Notes under the pieces: model-generated
What the model saw: the letters and a program-made list of their open reading frames with translations, nothing else
What the model was told of the DNA's origin: nothing
The model's database searches: none
Shown here: piece by piece, positions 1 through 9,244 of the stretch
Position numbering within the stretch: position 1 is the first letter of the stretch
Layout: every line of letters begins with the position of its first letter
Program-made: the position numbers and the translations under genes
Source of the DNA: Thalassovita aquimarina
Lineage (GTDB): Bacteria; Pseudomonadota; Alphaproteobacteria; Rhodobacterales; Rhodobacteraceae
NCBI RefSeq assembly: GCF_018219815.1
Contig: NZ_JADMKU010000006.1
Location: forward strand, 1 to 64,000
Length of the DNA stretch: 64,000 nt
Direction: 5' to 3'

Positions 1-442
1 GCCAGAAAAGGTCAGACATTTTACCGCTCGTTTTTCGAACGGTGAATCACGCCACCCGGCGGAAATCAATGGGTCCTGACCCTAGCGTTCAACAGCTGTG
101 ATGCTGACGCTAAAGATGGTAGGCAAATTAATACGAAAGCGGCGACCTTAGCGAAATTCATCTTAAAACCTTAAATCTGGAGTTTTTGGATTCGGCTGAA
201 AAGCTAGGTAAAGAAGTCATAGCTGACTGTCACGCTATTTATGGTTGCTAGGCTTTGTGTGTTCGGCGCTTTGGGTTGTGAGGTGGTATTGGGTGATGGC
301 CGAGATTATTGCCTTGAAATAGGCGAAAGATTCGAAGACCGTTGGTCGAAAGCGGTTACAAGTATTAAATTAATACAAATACTCACTTTGTCCGCACCGC
401 AGACCATCAGGCGGGTGGAGAACACCCGCCTGACGTCAGGCC
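1..442. other. gene-poor, AT-rich stretch with no intact gene
   Basis: No intact gene is supported here. The composition is visibly more AT-rich than the rest of the window. Short open stretches lie in several plus-strand frames: one frame runs to a stop near 172-174, another to a stop near 240, and a third from about 241 into the antisense of pepF. They could be remnants of a frameshifted gene, but none matches a family I recognise. The end nearest pepF holds a hairpin described separately. Confidence 0.4.
408..432 (-). terminator. hairpin downstream of pepF
   Basis: A 10-bp perfect inverted repeat (arms 408-417 and 423-432) with a 5-nt loop lies just beyond the pepF stop codon. There is no clear U-run on the minus-strand side, so it is a terminator-like or 3'-end-stabilising hairpin rather than a textbook intrinsic terminator. 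Confidence 0.5.
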
Positions 443-2263
443 TCACCCTTCCATTGCCTCCAGCTCGTCGATCATGCCGGAAATCATCGACAGGCCCTTG
501 TCCCAGAACTTGGGATCGCTCGCATCCAGCCCGAACGGGGCCAGCAGTTCCTTGTGATGCTGCGAACCGCCGGCCTTCAGCAGGTCGAAATACTTGTCCT
601 GGAAGCCTTCGGGATTTTCCTCGTAGACCGCGTAGAGCGCATTCACCAGCCCGTCGCCGAACGCATAGGCATAGACGTAGAAGGGCGAGTGGACGAAATG
701 CGGGATATAGGCCCAGAAGGTTTCATAGCCTTCCATGAAATCGAACGCCCCGCCCAGGGATTCCGCCTGCACCGACATCCACAGCGCGTTGATGTCGTCG
801 GGGGTCAGTTCGCCCTCGCGCCGTGCCGCGTGCAGCTTGCATTCGAAATCGTAGAACGCGATCTGGCGCACCACGGTGTTGATCATGTCCTCGACCTTGC
901 CGGCCAGCAGGATCTTGCGCTCTTCCTGGGTGGATGCCTTTTCCAGCATCTTGCGGAAGGTCAGCATCTCTCCGAACACCGATGCCGTTTCGGCCAGGGT
1001 CAGCGGGGTGGAGGACAGCATTTCGCCCTGATCGGCGGCCAGCACCTGGTGCACGCCGTGGCCCAGCTCATGCGCCAGCGTCATCACGTCGCGCGGCTTG
1101 CCGAGGTAGTTCAGCATCACGTAGGGGTGCACTTCGGTCACGGTGGGATGGGCGAAGGCGCCGGGCGCCTTGCCGGGCTTCACGCCCGCATCGATCCAGC
1201 CCTTGTCGAAAAACGGCTGCGCGATCTCTCCCATGCGCGGATCGAAGGCTTCATAGGCTTCCATCACGATGGCGCGGGCGTCGTCCCAGCCCACGGTCTT
1301 GGTGACTTCCATCGGCAGCGGCGCGTTGCGGTCCCAGACCTGCATCCGGTCCAGTCCCAGCCATTTGCGCTTCAGTTCGTAATAACGGTGGCTCAGCTTC
1401 GGATAGGCCTCGACCACAGCGTTGCGCAGCGCTTCGACTACCTCGGGTTCGACGTCGTTGCTGAGGTGCCGGCCGGTCTGCGCGGTGGGCATCTTGCGCC
1501 AGCGGTCGACGACTTCCTTTTCCTTGGCCTGGGTGTTGTGGACCCGCGCGAAGGTCTTGATGTTCTCGCCGAAGACCCGCGCCAGTTCGCGCGACGCCGC
1601 TTCGCGCTTCGACCGGTCCTGTTCGGTCAGGAAATTCAGCGTGCCCTCGATATTGTGCTCTTCGCCATCGACGGTAAAGGTCAGCCCGGCGATGGTTTCA
1701 TCGAACAGCTTTTCCCAGGCATCGCCCACCACGCCCAGGTCGTGCAGGAACTTTTCCAGCTCGTCGCTGAGCTGGTAGGGCTTCATCGCGCGGATGCGGT
1801 CGAACACGGCCTTGTAGCGGCCCAGCTCGGCGTTTTCGGCCAGCATCGCGTCGAGCTTGGCATCCTCGATCCGGTTCAGTTCCAGCGTGAAGAACACCAG
1901 CGGCGTGGTGAAATTGGTGATCTTTTCCTGGCAATCGGACATGAACTTGGCGCGTTCGGCATCGATCGTCAGCTGGTAATAGCGCAGCCCCGCATAGGAC
2001 ATGACGCGGCCAGCCTTGGTGGAAATCTTTTCGTTGCGCTTGACGCATTCCAGCAACCCTGCGGCATCCAGATCGGCCAGCTTGCCCTCGTAGTCGGAGG
2101 CGAAGGCGGCGCATTCACCTTCCAGCCAGTCCAGATCGGCCTGCAATTCGGGCGCGTCGGGCGACGTGTAGAGGTCGCTCAGGTCCCATTCGGGCAGGTC
2201 GCCCAGGTCCTTGGCACCGGAACCGGCATTGGCGTCGCGGACGGGGAAGGGAAGTTGGAACAT
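443..2263 (-). CDS. pepF: M3 family oligoendopeptidase F
   Basis: Zinc metallopeptidase of family M3 (about 606 residues), expected to hydrolyse short peptides in the cytoplasm. The zinc site HELGH is at residues 398-402, followed by the downstream glutamate segment TLAETASVFGE. Length and N-terminal helical region fit the PepF subgroup. An in-frame GTG lies three codons upstream, at 2272. The ATG at 2263 is preferred because an AGAGGTG ribosome-binding site precedes it at normal spacing. It is followed on its 3' side by a hairpin at 408-432, and appears monocistronic. Confidence 0.9.
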   Translation of the reverse strand: MFQLPFPVRDANAGSGAKDLGDLPEWDLSDLYTSPDAPELQADLDWLEGECAAFASDYEGKLADLDAAGLLECVKRNEKISTKAGRVMSYAGLRYYQLTIDAERAKFMSDCQEKITNFTTPLVFFTLELNRIEDAKLDAMLAENAELGRYKAVFDRIRAMKPYQLSDELEKFLHDLGVVGDAWEKLFDETIAGLTFTVDGEEHNIEGTLNFLTEQDRSKREAASRELARVFGENIKTFARVHNTQAKEKEVVDRWRKMPTAQTGRHLSNDVEPEVVEALRNAVVEAYPKLSHRYYELKRKWLGLDRMQVWDRNAPLPMEVTKTVGWDDARAIVMEAYEAFDPRMGEIAQPFFDKGWIDAGVKPGKAPGAFAHPTVTEVHPYVMLNYLGKPRDVMTLAHELGHGVHQVLAADQGEMLSSTPLTLAETASVFGEMLTFRKMLEKASTQEERKILLAGKVEDMINTVVRQIAFYDFECKLHAARREGELTPDDINALWMSVQAESLGGAFDFMEGYETFWAYIPHFVHSPFYVYAYAFGDGLVNALYAVYEENPEGFQDKYFDLLKAGGSQHHKELLAPFGLDASDPKFWDKGLSMISGMIDELEAMEG

Positions 2264-2386
2264 CTGGGTCACCTCTTGTTCGTGTCGGTTCAGACATAGG
2301 CCGGGCGGGCCGGGGCCTCAAGGGGTATGGTCCGGGATGGTCCCGGCCTGGCCATCAACCGCGTCGCTCAGGCCGTGCAAAGCCTG

Positions 2387-3310
2387 CTATTGGGCAAAAT
2401 CCGGGAGCTCAGGATAGAGGCGCGCAATGACAGCCTGCCGCATCTGGATCGCCAGTGGATCATGAAAGATTGGTAAGGCCCGGCCGACCTGATCGTCCGA
2501 GAGCCAGTTATCGGACAGTCGCCAATGTCGGAAAAACATCCAGTCGAGCGTGTTACGCCGCTGAAAGGCGAGGCTCCGTCGGATTTCTGCGGCAGTTTTC
2601 GGCATGACTGCGCGCGCGTTCGGTGCACATTTTTCTCTCGGCTCTTTCAACGCGGCTTCATGGCTTGCCATTGAAGAAGCCACATCATCCTCAGTGATCG
2701 TCACCAGTTGGTCGAACTGTGTCTGAATGTTGCTCGGGACGGTATAGACGGTATTCTTCACTGCCTCGGCGAAGCGAGGATCAGACGCGATATCCATGCC
2801 CCAAGCGCGTGGTTGAATGCGCCAGAGCACGGTTTCTGCTTCGTCCGTCCAGCGCGCGACGGCAACCAGCCCCAAGGCATTCATTGCTGACATAACGGCC
2901 GGATCGGCCTGCGCGGCTCCAAGCCTGCGTGAGGGCGAATTGTTTGGCGGCGGTGGTGTGGGCTGCCTGCCAAGCGGAACGATCGTGAAGGCTGGAGCAA
3001 CTACGCTGGCGGGCGGCTTGTCGCCATTTTGAAGGCGATAGGACAACTTGTTCTGATGTTTGGCCAGCTTCAGGACCGCAATGCAGATGTCATCCCATCG
3101 AGGGAGCTTTTCGGGAAACTCGGGATTCGGTCGGGGGGTGGCACCATATTCTGTTTCGTCAGCCTGACCAAGCGCGACAAGGGCGCTGCATCCGATCTGA
3201 TAGGCCGTTGAGAAATCATGTTCCAATCCCTTGTCCAGGCGCGGGAGATTATCGGAGAGGAACGAGACTACCGCCGTCGCCCAATCAGAAACCGGCCCAT
3301 CCGCAGTCAA
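2387..3310 (-). CDS. hypothetical protein, orphan
   Basis: A 307-residue soluble protein that I do not recognise. It has no signal peptide or membrane segment. A proline-rich linker around residues 112-125 separates two apparently globular halves. The C-terminal half is rich in Trp, Arg and Asp. The only sensible start is TTG at 3310, preceded by GGAG at 8-nt spacing (no ATG fits). Base composition is more AT-rich than the flanking housekeeping genes, which suggests an acquired gene. It lies between pepF and a hydrolase, with no operon partner of obvious function. Confidence 0.6.
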   Translation of the reverse strand: MTADGPVSDWATAVVSFLSDNLPRLDKGLEHDFSTAYQIGCSALVALGQADETEYGATPRPNPEFPEKLPRWDDICIAVLKLAKHQNKLSYRLQNGDKPPASVVAPAFTIVPLGRQPTPPPPNNSPSRRLGAAQADPAVMSAMNALGLVAVARWTDEAETVLWRIQPRAWGMDIASDPRFAEAVKNTVYTVPSNIQTQFDQLVTITEDDVASSMASHEAALKEPREKCAPNARAVMPKTAAEIRRSLAFQRRNTLDWMFFRHWRLSDNWLSDDQVGRALPIFHDPLAIQMRQAVIARLYPELPDFAQ

Positions 3311-3332
3311 CTAATCATCTCCATTTTCGGCG

Positions 3333-4331
3333 TCAGGCGGATTTCAGGATGTGGTCGGCGGCGCGGCCGGGCGCGCCATAGGGCGGCTTGCCCGCCGCCA
3401 CGGCGGCATAGAACCCCTGGATTTCCGCGCAGGCCCGTTGCCGGATTTCGGGCTTTTCCATCAGGATTTCATGTTCCGCGCCGGGCACCTCGACAAGGTT
3501 TCCGCCGGGCCATGCGTTCATCCGGTCGCGGATGCGGTCTAGCGCGACGATGCGTTCATTGCCGCCCAGATAGGTCAGGCAGGGCAGGGCGGGCGAGGGC
3601 ATCCGCGACAAAGTCAGCATTTCGCGCAGCGCCCCGTGCAGCCAGTTCAGGCTCGGCCCGGCGAGGCCGAGTTCGGGATGCTTGACCAGCTGGTCGCGCA
3701 TCAGGTTCCACATGGCCGGGTCGGTGGTCAGCGTATTGTCCTCGAAGGGGGCGACGCTGACATAGGCTTCCTCCAGCGTGCTGGGCGCCAGATTTTCGGA
3801 GGTGCCAAGATAACGGCTGCTCCAGCTCAGCGCCCAGGCGACCGGGCGCTTGGTGGGGGCGATCTGCAGCCCCCACATCGGCGCGCTGAACACCGCCGCC
3901 TCGACCGGCAGGCCGTTGTGCAATGCGCGCAGCCCGATGCAGCCACCCATCGAATGCCCCAGCAGGAACCACGGTTTCGGCAGGTTCAGTTCCGCCGCCG
4001 CCGCGATCGCCGCCCGCACGTCATGCTGAAAATCGCTGAATGCGCCGACATGGCCGATCAGCGGATTGTCCAGGAACCGGTCGGCCAATCCCTGGCCGCG
4101 CCAATCCACCGCCAGGGTGGCATAGCCTGCACGGGCCATGTCGCCCGCGGTGTGGGCGTATTTCTCGATATATTCGCTGCGGCCGGGGAACAGCAGAACC
4201 GTGCCTTTCTCCGCCGTTTCGTTCCATCCTCCCATCCGGATGCGCACACCGTCTTCGGTATCTGCCCAAAAGGCCCGGCCGGGCATGAAATCTTCGATAC
4301 AATCGGTAAAGAAAGGCGCAGTCTGCATCAT
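3333..4331 (-). CDS. alpha/beta hydrolase, lysophospholipase-like
   Basis: A 332-residue serine hydrolase with the nucleophile elbow GHSMGG (Ser127) and an oxyanion region around VLLFPGRSEY. A C-terminal GAEHEILME segment supplies the likely catalytic His. The pattern matches monoacylglycerol lipase / lysophospholipase L2 (PldB-type) hydrolases, which release fatty acids from lysolipids or monoacylglycerol. There is no signal peptide, so it is probably cytoplasmic or membrane-peripheral. It sits 21 bp downstream of the SCP2 gene on the same strand, so the two may be cotranscribed lipid-related genes. The exact substrate cannot be read from the sequence. Confidence 0.82.
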   Translation of the reverse strand: MMQTAPFFTDCIEDFMPGRAFWADTEDGVRIRMGGWNETAEKGTVLLFPGRSEYIEKYAHTAGDMARAGYATLAVDWRGQGLADRFLDNPLIGHVGAFSDFQHDVRAAIAAAAELNLPKPWFLLGHSMGGCIGLRALHNGLPVEAAVFSAPMWGLQIAPTKRPVAWALSWSSRYLGTSENLAPSTLEEAYVSVAPFEDNTLTTDPAMWNLMRDQLVKHPELGLAGPSLNWLHGALREMLTLSRMPSPALPCLTYLGGNERIVALDRIRDRMNAWPGGNLVEVPGAEHEILMEKPEIRQRACAEIQGFYAAVAAGKPPYGAPGRAADHILKSA

Positions 4332-4352
4332 GTTTCTCGGTTCACGTTCAAA

Positions 4353-4643
4353 TCAGCTCAAGACCGAACCCAGCTTCATCGCCGTGCCCATATCGCCATC
4401 TAGCGCCAGCTTGCCGCTCATGAAGGCAGAGGTCGGGTTGATGTCGCCAGCCATCATCGATTCGAACGTTTCGGCATCCGCGGTCAGGGTCACGTCGGTT
4501 TCATCGTCGCCCGCGCGCACGCCGTCAGCATCGACCACGATGGAACCTTCGCCCTCGATCACGAATTTCGCCGAGCCGTCGAAATCCGCGCCTGCCAGCT
4601 TTTCGTTCAGGGCCTCGATGGCTGCTGTAATCTTGTCGCTCAT
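4353..4643 (-). CDS. SCP2 sterol-binding domain protein
   Basis: A 96-residue single-domain protein. The pattern of a short N-terminal helix, a beta-sheet with FVIEGEGSIVVDADG and DVTLTADAETFESMMAG, and a final helix matches the SCP2/UbiJ-like lipid-binding fold. Such proteins hold a hydrophobic ligand in a small cavity, and the ligand here is unknown. A good GGAAGG ribosome-binding site precedes the ATG at 4643. It lies upstream of the lysophospholipase-like gene and divergent from the TPR gene. Confidence 0.85.
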   Translation of the reverse strand: MSDKITAAIEALNEKLAGADFDGSAKFVIEGEGSIVVDADGVRAGDDETDVTLTADAETFESMMAGDINPTSAFMSGKLALDGDMGTAMKLGSVLS

Positions 4644-4714
4644 GTGAACCTTCCTTGCTTTGTGATCGGCGGGGTCTGTTATTTCCCCGGTAACGAACTA
4701 AATTGGTTCCTATT

Positions 4715-5284
4715 ATGAGCACAGTTTCGGTCAGACCAAAGCTTATCGTCGCGGCAGCCGCTGCAATAGTCATGTTTTCCCTGCCGCTCGCGGCGCAGGA
4801 ACCGGTGACGGACGGGATTGGCGAGCTGCTGAACCAGCTGGAACAGGCCGATCCGGCCGAGGCCAAGCGGATCGACCGGCAGATCAAGATGGAATGGTCC
4901 AAGTCCGGCTCCGCCGCGATGGACCTGCTGCTCAAGCGGGGCCGCGAAGCGATGGAACGCGGCGATCTGGAACTGGCCGCCGGTCACCTGACCGCGCTGA
5001 TCGATCATGCCCCCGATTTCGCCGAAGGCTGGCATCAGCGCGCCAGCGTCTGGTTCCAGCAGGGCCGCTACGGGCTGGCGCTGTCCGATCTGGAACACGT
5101 GCTGACGCTGAACCCGAATCATTACGAGGCTCTGTTTGGCCTCGCCGTCATGCTGGAAACGCTCGATCAGCCGGAACTGGCCTATCGCGCCTACACGCTT
5201 GTGCAACAGATGCACCCGCATTACGAGGAGGCCGCGGAAGCCTTGAAACGCCTCGAAACCCGGGTGCAGGGGCAGTCATTGTAA
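4715..5284 (+). CDS. secreted TPR-repeat protein
   Basis: A 189-residue protein with an N-terminal signal peptide (hydrophobic core about residues 10-25, probable cleavage after AAQ). About three TPR units follow in the second half (for example AEGWHQRASVWFQQGRYGLA). It is likely periplasmic and acts as a protein-protein scaffold. The ATG at 4715 is chosen over an upstream TTG at 4703 because it gives a cleaner signal peptide. It ends 16 bp before the helicase gene, so cotranscription with it is likely. Confidence 0.8.
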   Translation: MSTVSVRPKLIVAAAAAIVMFSLPLAAQEPVTDGIGELLNQLEQADPAEAKRIDRQIKMEWSKSGSAAMDLLLKRGREAMERGDLELAAGHLTALIDHAPDFAEGWHQRASVWFQQGRYGLALSDLEHVLTLNPNHYEALFGLAVMLETLDQPELAYRAYTLVQQMHPHYEEAAEALKRLETRVQGQSL

Positions 5285-5300
5285 ATCGGGGAAACGGCCA

Positions 5301-8156
5301 ATGGCCCAGAATGCCCGGATCGCGGCGGTCCTCGGACCGACGAATACCGGTAAGACCACCTATGCCATCGAACGTATGCTGGCACACCGCACGGGCATCA
5401 TCGGCCTGCCGCTGCGGCTGTTGGCGCGCGAGGTTTATGACAAGATCGTCGCCCTGCGCGGCCCCTCGGTGGTGGCGCTGATCACCGGCGAGGAACGCAT
5501 CGTGCCCGAGCGCGCGAAGTACTGGGTCTGCACGGTCGAGGCGATGCCCGAGGGCATGGGCTGCGATTTCCTCGCCGTCGATGAAATTCAGCTCTGCGCC
5601 GATCCCGAACGCGGCCATGTCTTCACCGACCGGTTGCTGCGATCGCGGGGGCTGCACGAAACGCTGTTCCTCGGCTCGGATTCGATGCGCGGCGCCATTG
5701 CGCAGCTGGTGCCGGGAGTGGAATTCGTCCGCCGCGAACGGATGTCGCAACTGAGCTATACCGGATCGAAGAAGATCAGCCGGATGAAACCGCGTAGCGC
5801 CATCGTGGGCTTCTCGGTCGAAGACGTTTATGCCATCGCCGAACTGTTGCGCCGACAGAAGGGCGGCGCGGCGGTCGTCATGGGGGCGCTTTCCCCACGT
5901 ACCCGCAACGCGCAGGTGGAACTCTACCAGAACGGCGATGTCGATTTCCTGGTGGCCACCGACGCGATCGGCATGGGGCTGAACCTCGACATCGACCATG
6001 TCGCGTTTTCCTCGCTGACGAAATTCGACGGCCGCCGGATGCGGTTCCTGATGCCCAACGAACTGGCGCAGATCGCCGGCCGGGCCGGGCGTGGCATGTC
6101 CGACGGCACTTTCGGGGTGACCGGCGAGGCCGGTCTGCTGGACGATGAAGTGGCGCGCGCCATCACCGATCACCGGTTCGCCCCGATCCGCAAACTCAAC
6201 TGGCGCAACGCGGCGCTGCAATTCGGTTCGATCGACGCGCTGGTCCGGTCGCTGGAAAAAGCACCGGACCACGAATTGCTGATGAAATCGCGCGATGCCG
6301 ACGACCTCATGGCGCTCAAGTCGCTGGGCCAGTCCGCCGAAATCCGCGCCCGCGCCAGCGACGGACCGTCGGTGAAACTGTTGTGGGATGTCTGCCGGAT
6401 TCCCGATTTTCGCGGCATCAGCCATGCCGAGCATGCCGCGATGCTGGAAGATATCTATGCCTTCCTGCACGAAAAGGGGCGGGTTCCGAACGATTGGCTG
6501 GCACAAAGGATACAGCGGCTAGATAGAACCGATGGCGACATTGACACATTGTCGAAACGTCTCGCATTTATTCGCACGTGGACATATGTCGCGCAAAGAT
6601 CGGGCTGGGTGGATGACGAAATCCATTGGCGCGGCGAAACGCGCGCTGTAGAAGACAGGTTGTCGGACGCTTTGCATGAACGTCTGACGCAAAGATTTGT
6701 GGACCGGCGCACATCCGTGTTGCTGCGCCGGCTCAAACAGAAGGAGGCCCTTTTGGCCGAAGTGAATGATCAGGGTGAAGTGACCGTCGAAGGCGAATTC
6801 GTTGGTCGTTTGGAAGGGTTCCGTTTCCGTCAGGACAAGGACGCAACAGGCCAGGAAGCCAAGACATTGCGTCAGGCCAGCCTGCAGGCGCTGGCGCCGC
6901 ATTTCAGCTTGCGCGCCGACCGGTTCTACAACGCCCCGGATACCGAGATCGACTACACCGAGCAGGGTGGCCTGATGTGGGGCACCGAGGCGGTGGGCAA
7001 GCTGGTTCCCGGTGCCGATCCGCTGAAACCCCAGGTCGAAGCCTTCGTCGACGAAGAGGCCGGGGCCGACGTCGCCCAGAAGGTGCAGCGCCGGTTGCAG
7101 CATTTCATCGACCGCAAGATCGCGGCGCTGTTCGAACCGCTGCTGGCGCTCAGCCGCGACGAGGCGCTGACCGGGCTGGCGCGCGGTTTCGCCTTCCGCA
7201 TGGTCGAAAACCTCGGGATCATCCCGCGCGCGCAGGTGGCCGACGAGGTCAAGGCGCTGGATCAGGACGCCCGCGGCGCGCTGCGCAAGCACGGTATCCG
7301 CTTCGGTCAGTTCACCATCTTCATGCCGCTGTTGCTGAAACCGGCGCCGACCCGTCTGCGGCTGGTGCTGTGGTCGCTGGCCAAGGGGCTCGACGTGTTC
7401 CCCGAAGCGCCGCCGCCGGGTCTGGTGACGGTGCCGACCGATACGCATGCGCCCGAAGGCTACGACACCATGTCGGGCTATCGGATTGCCGGCGAACGTG
7501 CGATCCGCATCGACATGCTGGAACGCCTCGCCGATCTGCTGCGCGCCGAGGACAGCCGCGGCGGGTTCGAGGCCAAGCCCGACATGCTGTCGATCACCGG
7601 CATGACGCTGGAACAGTTCGCCGACCTGATGCAGGGTCTGGGCTACAACGCCGAAAAGGGCGAGCGCGAGAAGGTCAAGCCGGTCGCGGCAGCGCCGGAA
7701 GCAGCCGAAACCCCGGTTGAAGAAACCCCGGCCGCCGAGGCTTCGGAAACCCCGGACGCACCGACCGAGGCCGATGCAGCCGCATCGGTTGAGGCCCCGC
7801 AGGAAGAAGCCAAGCCGGCAGAGGAAGCCGCCGCTCCCGAAGCGGAAACATCTTCCGAGGCATCCGAATCGCAGCCCGCCGAGGACGCGCCGGAAATGGA
7901 GGTCTTCTATACCTTCACCTGGGGCCGTCGGTCGCAGGGGCCGCGCAACCGCGGCAAGGGGCGCGGTCAGCAGGATCGTGGTCAGGGCAAGCCCGGTAGC
8001 AAGCCGCGCGGCAAGGGCAAACCGCAGGGCGGCAAGCCCCGTGGCGGTGCCAAGGGCGGCAAGAGCTACGAGGCCCGCCCGCCCAAGAAGGACAAGCCGA
8101 TCGATCCCGACAACCCCTTCGCCGCCGCGCTGATGGGTCTGAAGGGCAAATCCTGA
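5301..8156 (+). CDS. SUV3-like superfamily 2 RNA helicase
   Basis: A 951-residue helicase. The Walker A loop GPTNTGKT is at residues 12-19 and the DEIQ box at 94-97. The second RecA domain follows, with motif VI-like QIAGRAGRG. This matches the alphaproteobacterial relatives of mitochondrial SUV3, an RNA helicase working with RNA-degrading nucleases. The C-terminal quarter is unusual: an Ala/Glu/Pro-rich acidic segment (about 790-865), then a Gly/Lys/Arg-rich basic tail (about 875-951) likely to bind RNA. The next gene encodes an S4 RNA-binding protein, consistent with RNA metabolism. Confidence 0.85.
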   Translation: MAQNARIAAVLGPTNTGKTTYAIERMLAHRTGIIGLPLRLLAREVYDKIVALRGPSVVALITGEERIVPERAKYWVCTVEAMPEGMGCDFLAVDEIQLCADPERGHVFTDRLLRSRGLHETLFLGSDSMRGAIAQLVPGVEFVRRERMSQLSYTGSKKISRMKPRSAIVGFSVEDVYAIAELLRRQKGGAAVVMGALSPRTRNAQVELYQNGDVDFLVATDAIGMGLNLDIDHVAFSSLTKFDGRRMRFLMPNELAQIAGRAGRGMSDGTFGVTGEAGLLDDEVARAITDHRFAPIRKLNWRNAALQFGSIDALVRSLEKAPDHELLMKSRDADDLMALKSLGQSAEIRARASDGPSVKLLWDVCRIPDFRGISHAEHAAMLEDIYAFLHEKGRVPNDWLAQRIQRLDRTDGDIDTLSKRLAFIRTWTYVAQRSGWVDDEIHWRGETRAVEDRLSDALHERLTQRFVDRRTSVLLRRLKQKEALLAEVNDQGEVTVEGEFVGRLEGFRFRQDKDATGQEAKTLRQASLQALAPHFSLRADRFYNAPDTEIDYTEQGGLMWGTEAVGKLVPGADPLKPQVEAFVDEEAGADVAQKVQRRLQHFIDRKIAALFEPLLALSRDEALTGLARGFAFRMVENLGIIPRAQVADEVKALDQDARGALRKHGIRFGQFTIFMPLLLKPAPTRLRLVLWSLAKGLDVFPEAPPPGLVTVPTDTHAPEGYDTMSGYRIAGERAIRIDMLERLADLLRAEDSRGGFEAKPDMLSITGMTLEQFADLMQGLGYNAEKGEREKVKPVAAAPEAAETPVEETPAAEASETPDAPTEADAAASVEAPQEEAKPAEEAAAPEAETSSEASESQPAEDAPEMEVFYTFTWGRRSQGPRNRGKGRGQQDRGQGKPGSKPRGKGKPQGGKPRGGAKGGKSYEARPPKKDKPIDPDNPFAAALMGLKGKS

Positions 8157-8187
8157 CCCCGGCAAAGTCCGGGGAAAAGGAGGTCGC

Positions 8188-8562
8188 GTGAGCGAACCGA
8201 CGCCGAAGCAGAGACTTGATAAGTGGCTGTGGCATGCGCGTTTTTTCAAAACGCGCAGCCTCGCCGCCAAGCTGGTGTCGGGCGGTCACGTGCGGGTCAA
8301 CAGCGCCAAGACGTCGAAACCCGCGCAGGCCGTAGGGGCAGGGGACGTCCTGACCTTCCCGCAAGGCCGCGCCATCCGCGTGGTGCGGATCGAGGCCCTG
8401 GGGGAACGGCGCGGCCCCGCACCCGAGGCGCAAACGCTGTACACCGATCTCAGCGAACCGCGGGACAGCGTTCCGCCCGCGCCGCGCTTTGAGGGCAAGG
8501 GGCGCCCGACCAAGCGCGAAAGACGAAAGATCGACCTTGATCGCACGCGGGAGCTTGAATGA
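8188..8562 (+). CDS. hslR: S4-domain RNA-binding protein, HslR-like
   Basis: A 124-residue protein with an N-terminal S4 domain (about residues 9-55, including LDKWLWHARFFKTRSLAAKLV) and a basic C-terminal tail rich in Lys and Arg. HslR (Hsp15) binds stalled 50S subunits carrying nascent chains in E. coli, and the same role is inferred here. The start is GTG at 8188, with AAGGAGG at 5-nt spacing, a strong ribosome-binding site. It lies 31 bp behind the helicase gene and is probably cotranscribed with it. Confidence 0.88.
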   Translation: MSEPTPKQRLDKWLWHARFFKTRSLAAKLVSGGHVRVNSAKTSKPAQAVGAGDVLTFPQGRAIRVVRIEALGERRGPAPEAQTLYTDLSEPRDSVPPAPRFEGKGRPTKRERRKIDLDRTRELE

Positions 8563-8614
8563 TCGGGGGGGCTGATTTAACTCCTTCGGCGAGTTGTAAA
8601 GATGAGAGACTGAT

Positions 8615-8953
8615 ATGACTTACGTCGTGATCGATAACTGCATCGCCTGTAAATACACCGACTGCGTGGAAGTCTGCCCGGTGGACTGTTTCTACGAAGG
8701 CGAAAACATGCTGGTCATCCATCCGGATGAATGCATCGATTGCGGCGTCTGCGAACCGGAATGCCCGGCCGACGCGATCCGCCCCGATACCGAGCCGGAA
8801 ATGGAAAAATGGGTCGAGTTCAATCGCAAGTATTCCGAAGCTTGGCCGGTCATCATCGAGAAGAAAGACCCGCTGCCGGGCTACGAGGAACGCGACGGCG
8901 AGCCTGACAAGCTGAACAAGTACTTTTCGGAAAAACCCGGCGAGGGCAGCTGA
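8615..8953 (+). CDS. fdxA: 7Fe-8S ferredoxin FdxA
   Basis: A 112-residue ferredoxin. The N-terminal segment holds the Cys set [14 protein letters not shown] and a second [12 protein letters not shown] motif. The spacing is typical of bacterial ferredoxins with one [3Fe-4S] and one [4Fe-4S] cluster, and the C-terminal extension is normal for FdxA. It acts as a soluble electron carrier in the cytoplasm, and its partner is not identifiable from the context. It lies 52 bp after hslR and may have its own promoter. Confidence 0.93.
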   Translation: MTYVVIDNCIACKYTDCVEVCPVDCFYEGENMLVIHPDECIDCGVCEPECPADAIRPDTEPEMEKWVEFNRKYSEAWPVIIEKKDPLPGYEERDGEPDKLNKYFSEKPGEGS

Positions 8954-9244
8954 GCCGGCCGATTCGCCGATTCGACGCGGATTTGCATCCGTTTGGTAAA
9001 ATCCTGGCGATTTACGGCCGATTCTCGCCGAGATTCGCGGCCTTCCCCGGTTGGGGTGCTTCCGAAAAGGCGATTTTTGTGCTATATGTCAGAAACATGA
9101 CGAAGACTGCCTAACCATTATCCTGCCGCGCCGCTGCCCGTGGAAGGATTTTCTTGCGCAAATTTTCCGTATGACGAGCGTATCCTGATACCTCGCCGGT
9201 TTTTTTGTCGCTCCGGTCCAGGCGTCCTTGCGAGGAAGGATTGC
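8954..9244 (+). promoter_or_regulatory. 291-bp leader region upstream of carD
   Basis: No gene is apparent. The stretch begins with short repeats of a CGATTC motif (around 8958-8975 and 9020-9035). An AT-rich segment with a TATAT core near 9080 is a plausible promoter -10 region, leaving a long 5' leader of about 150 nt before carD. An in-frame upstream extension of carD exists, but the ATG at 9245 matches the family N-terminus. Confidence 0.35.

Noticed and set aside
554-2299. 581-codon open frame antisense to pepF
   Set aside because: The composition is His/Gln/Val-biased, as expected for the complement of a GC-rich gene, with no recognisable domain.
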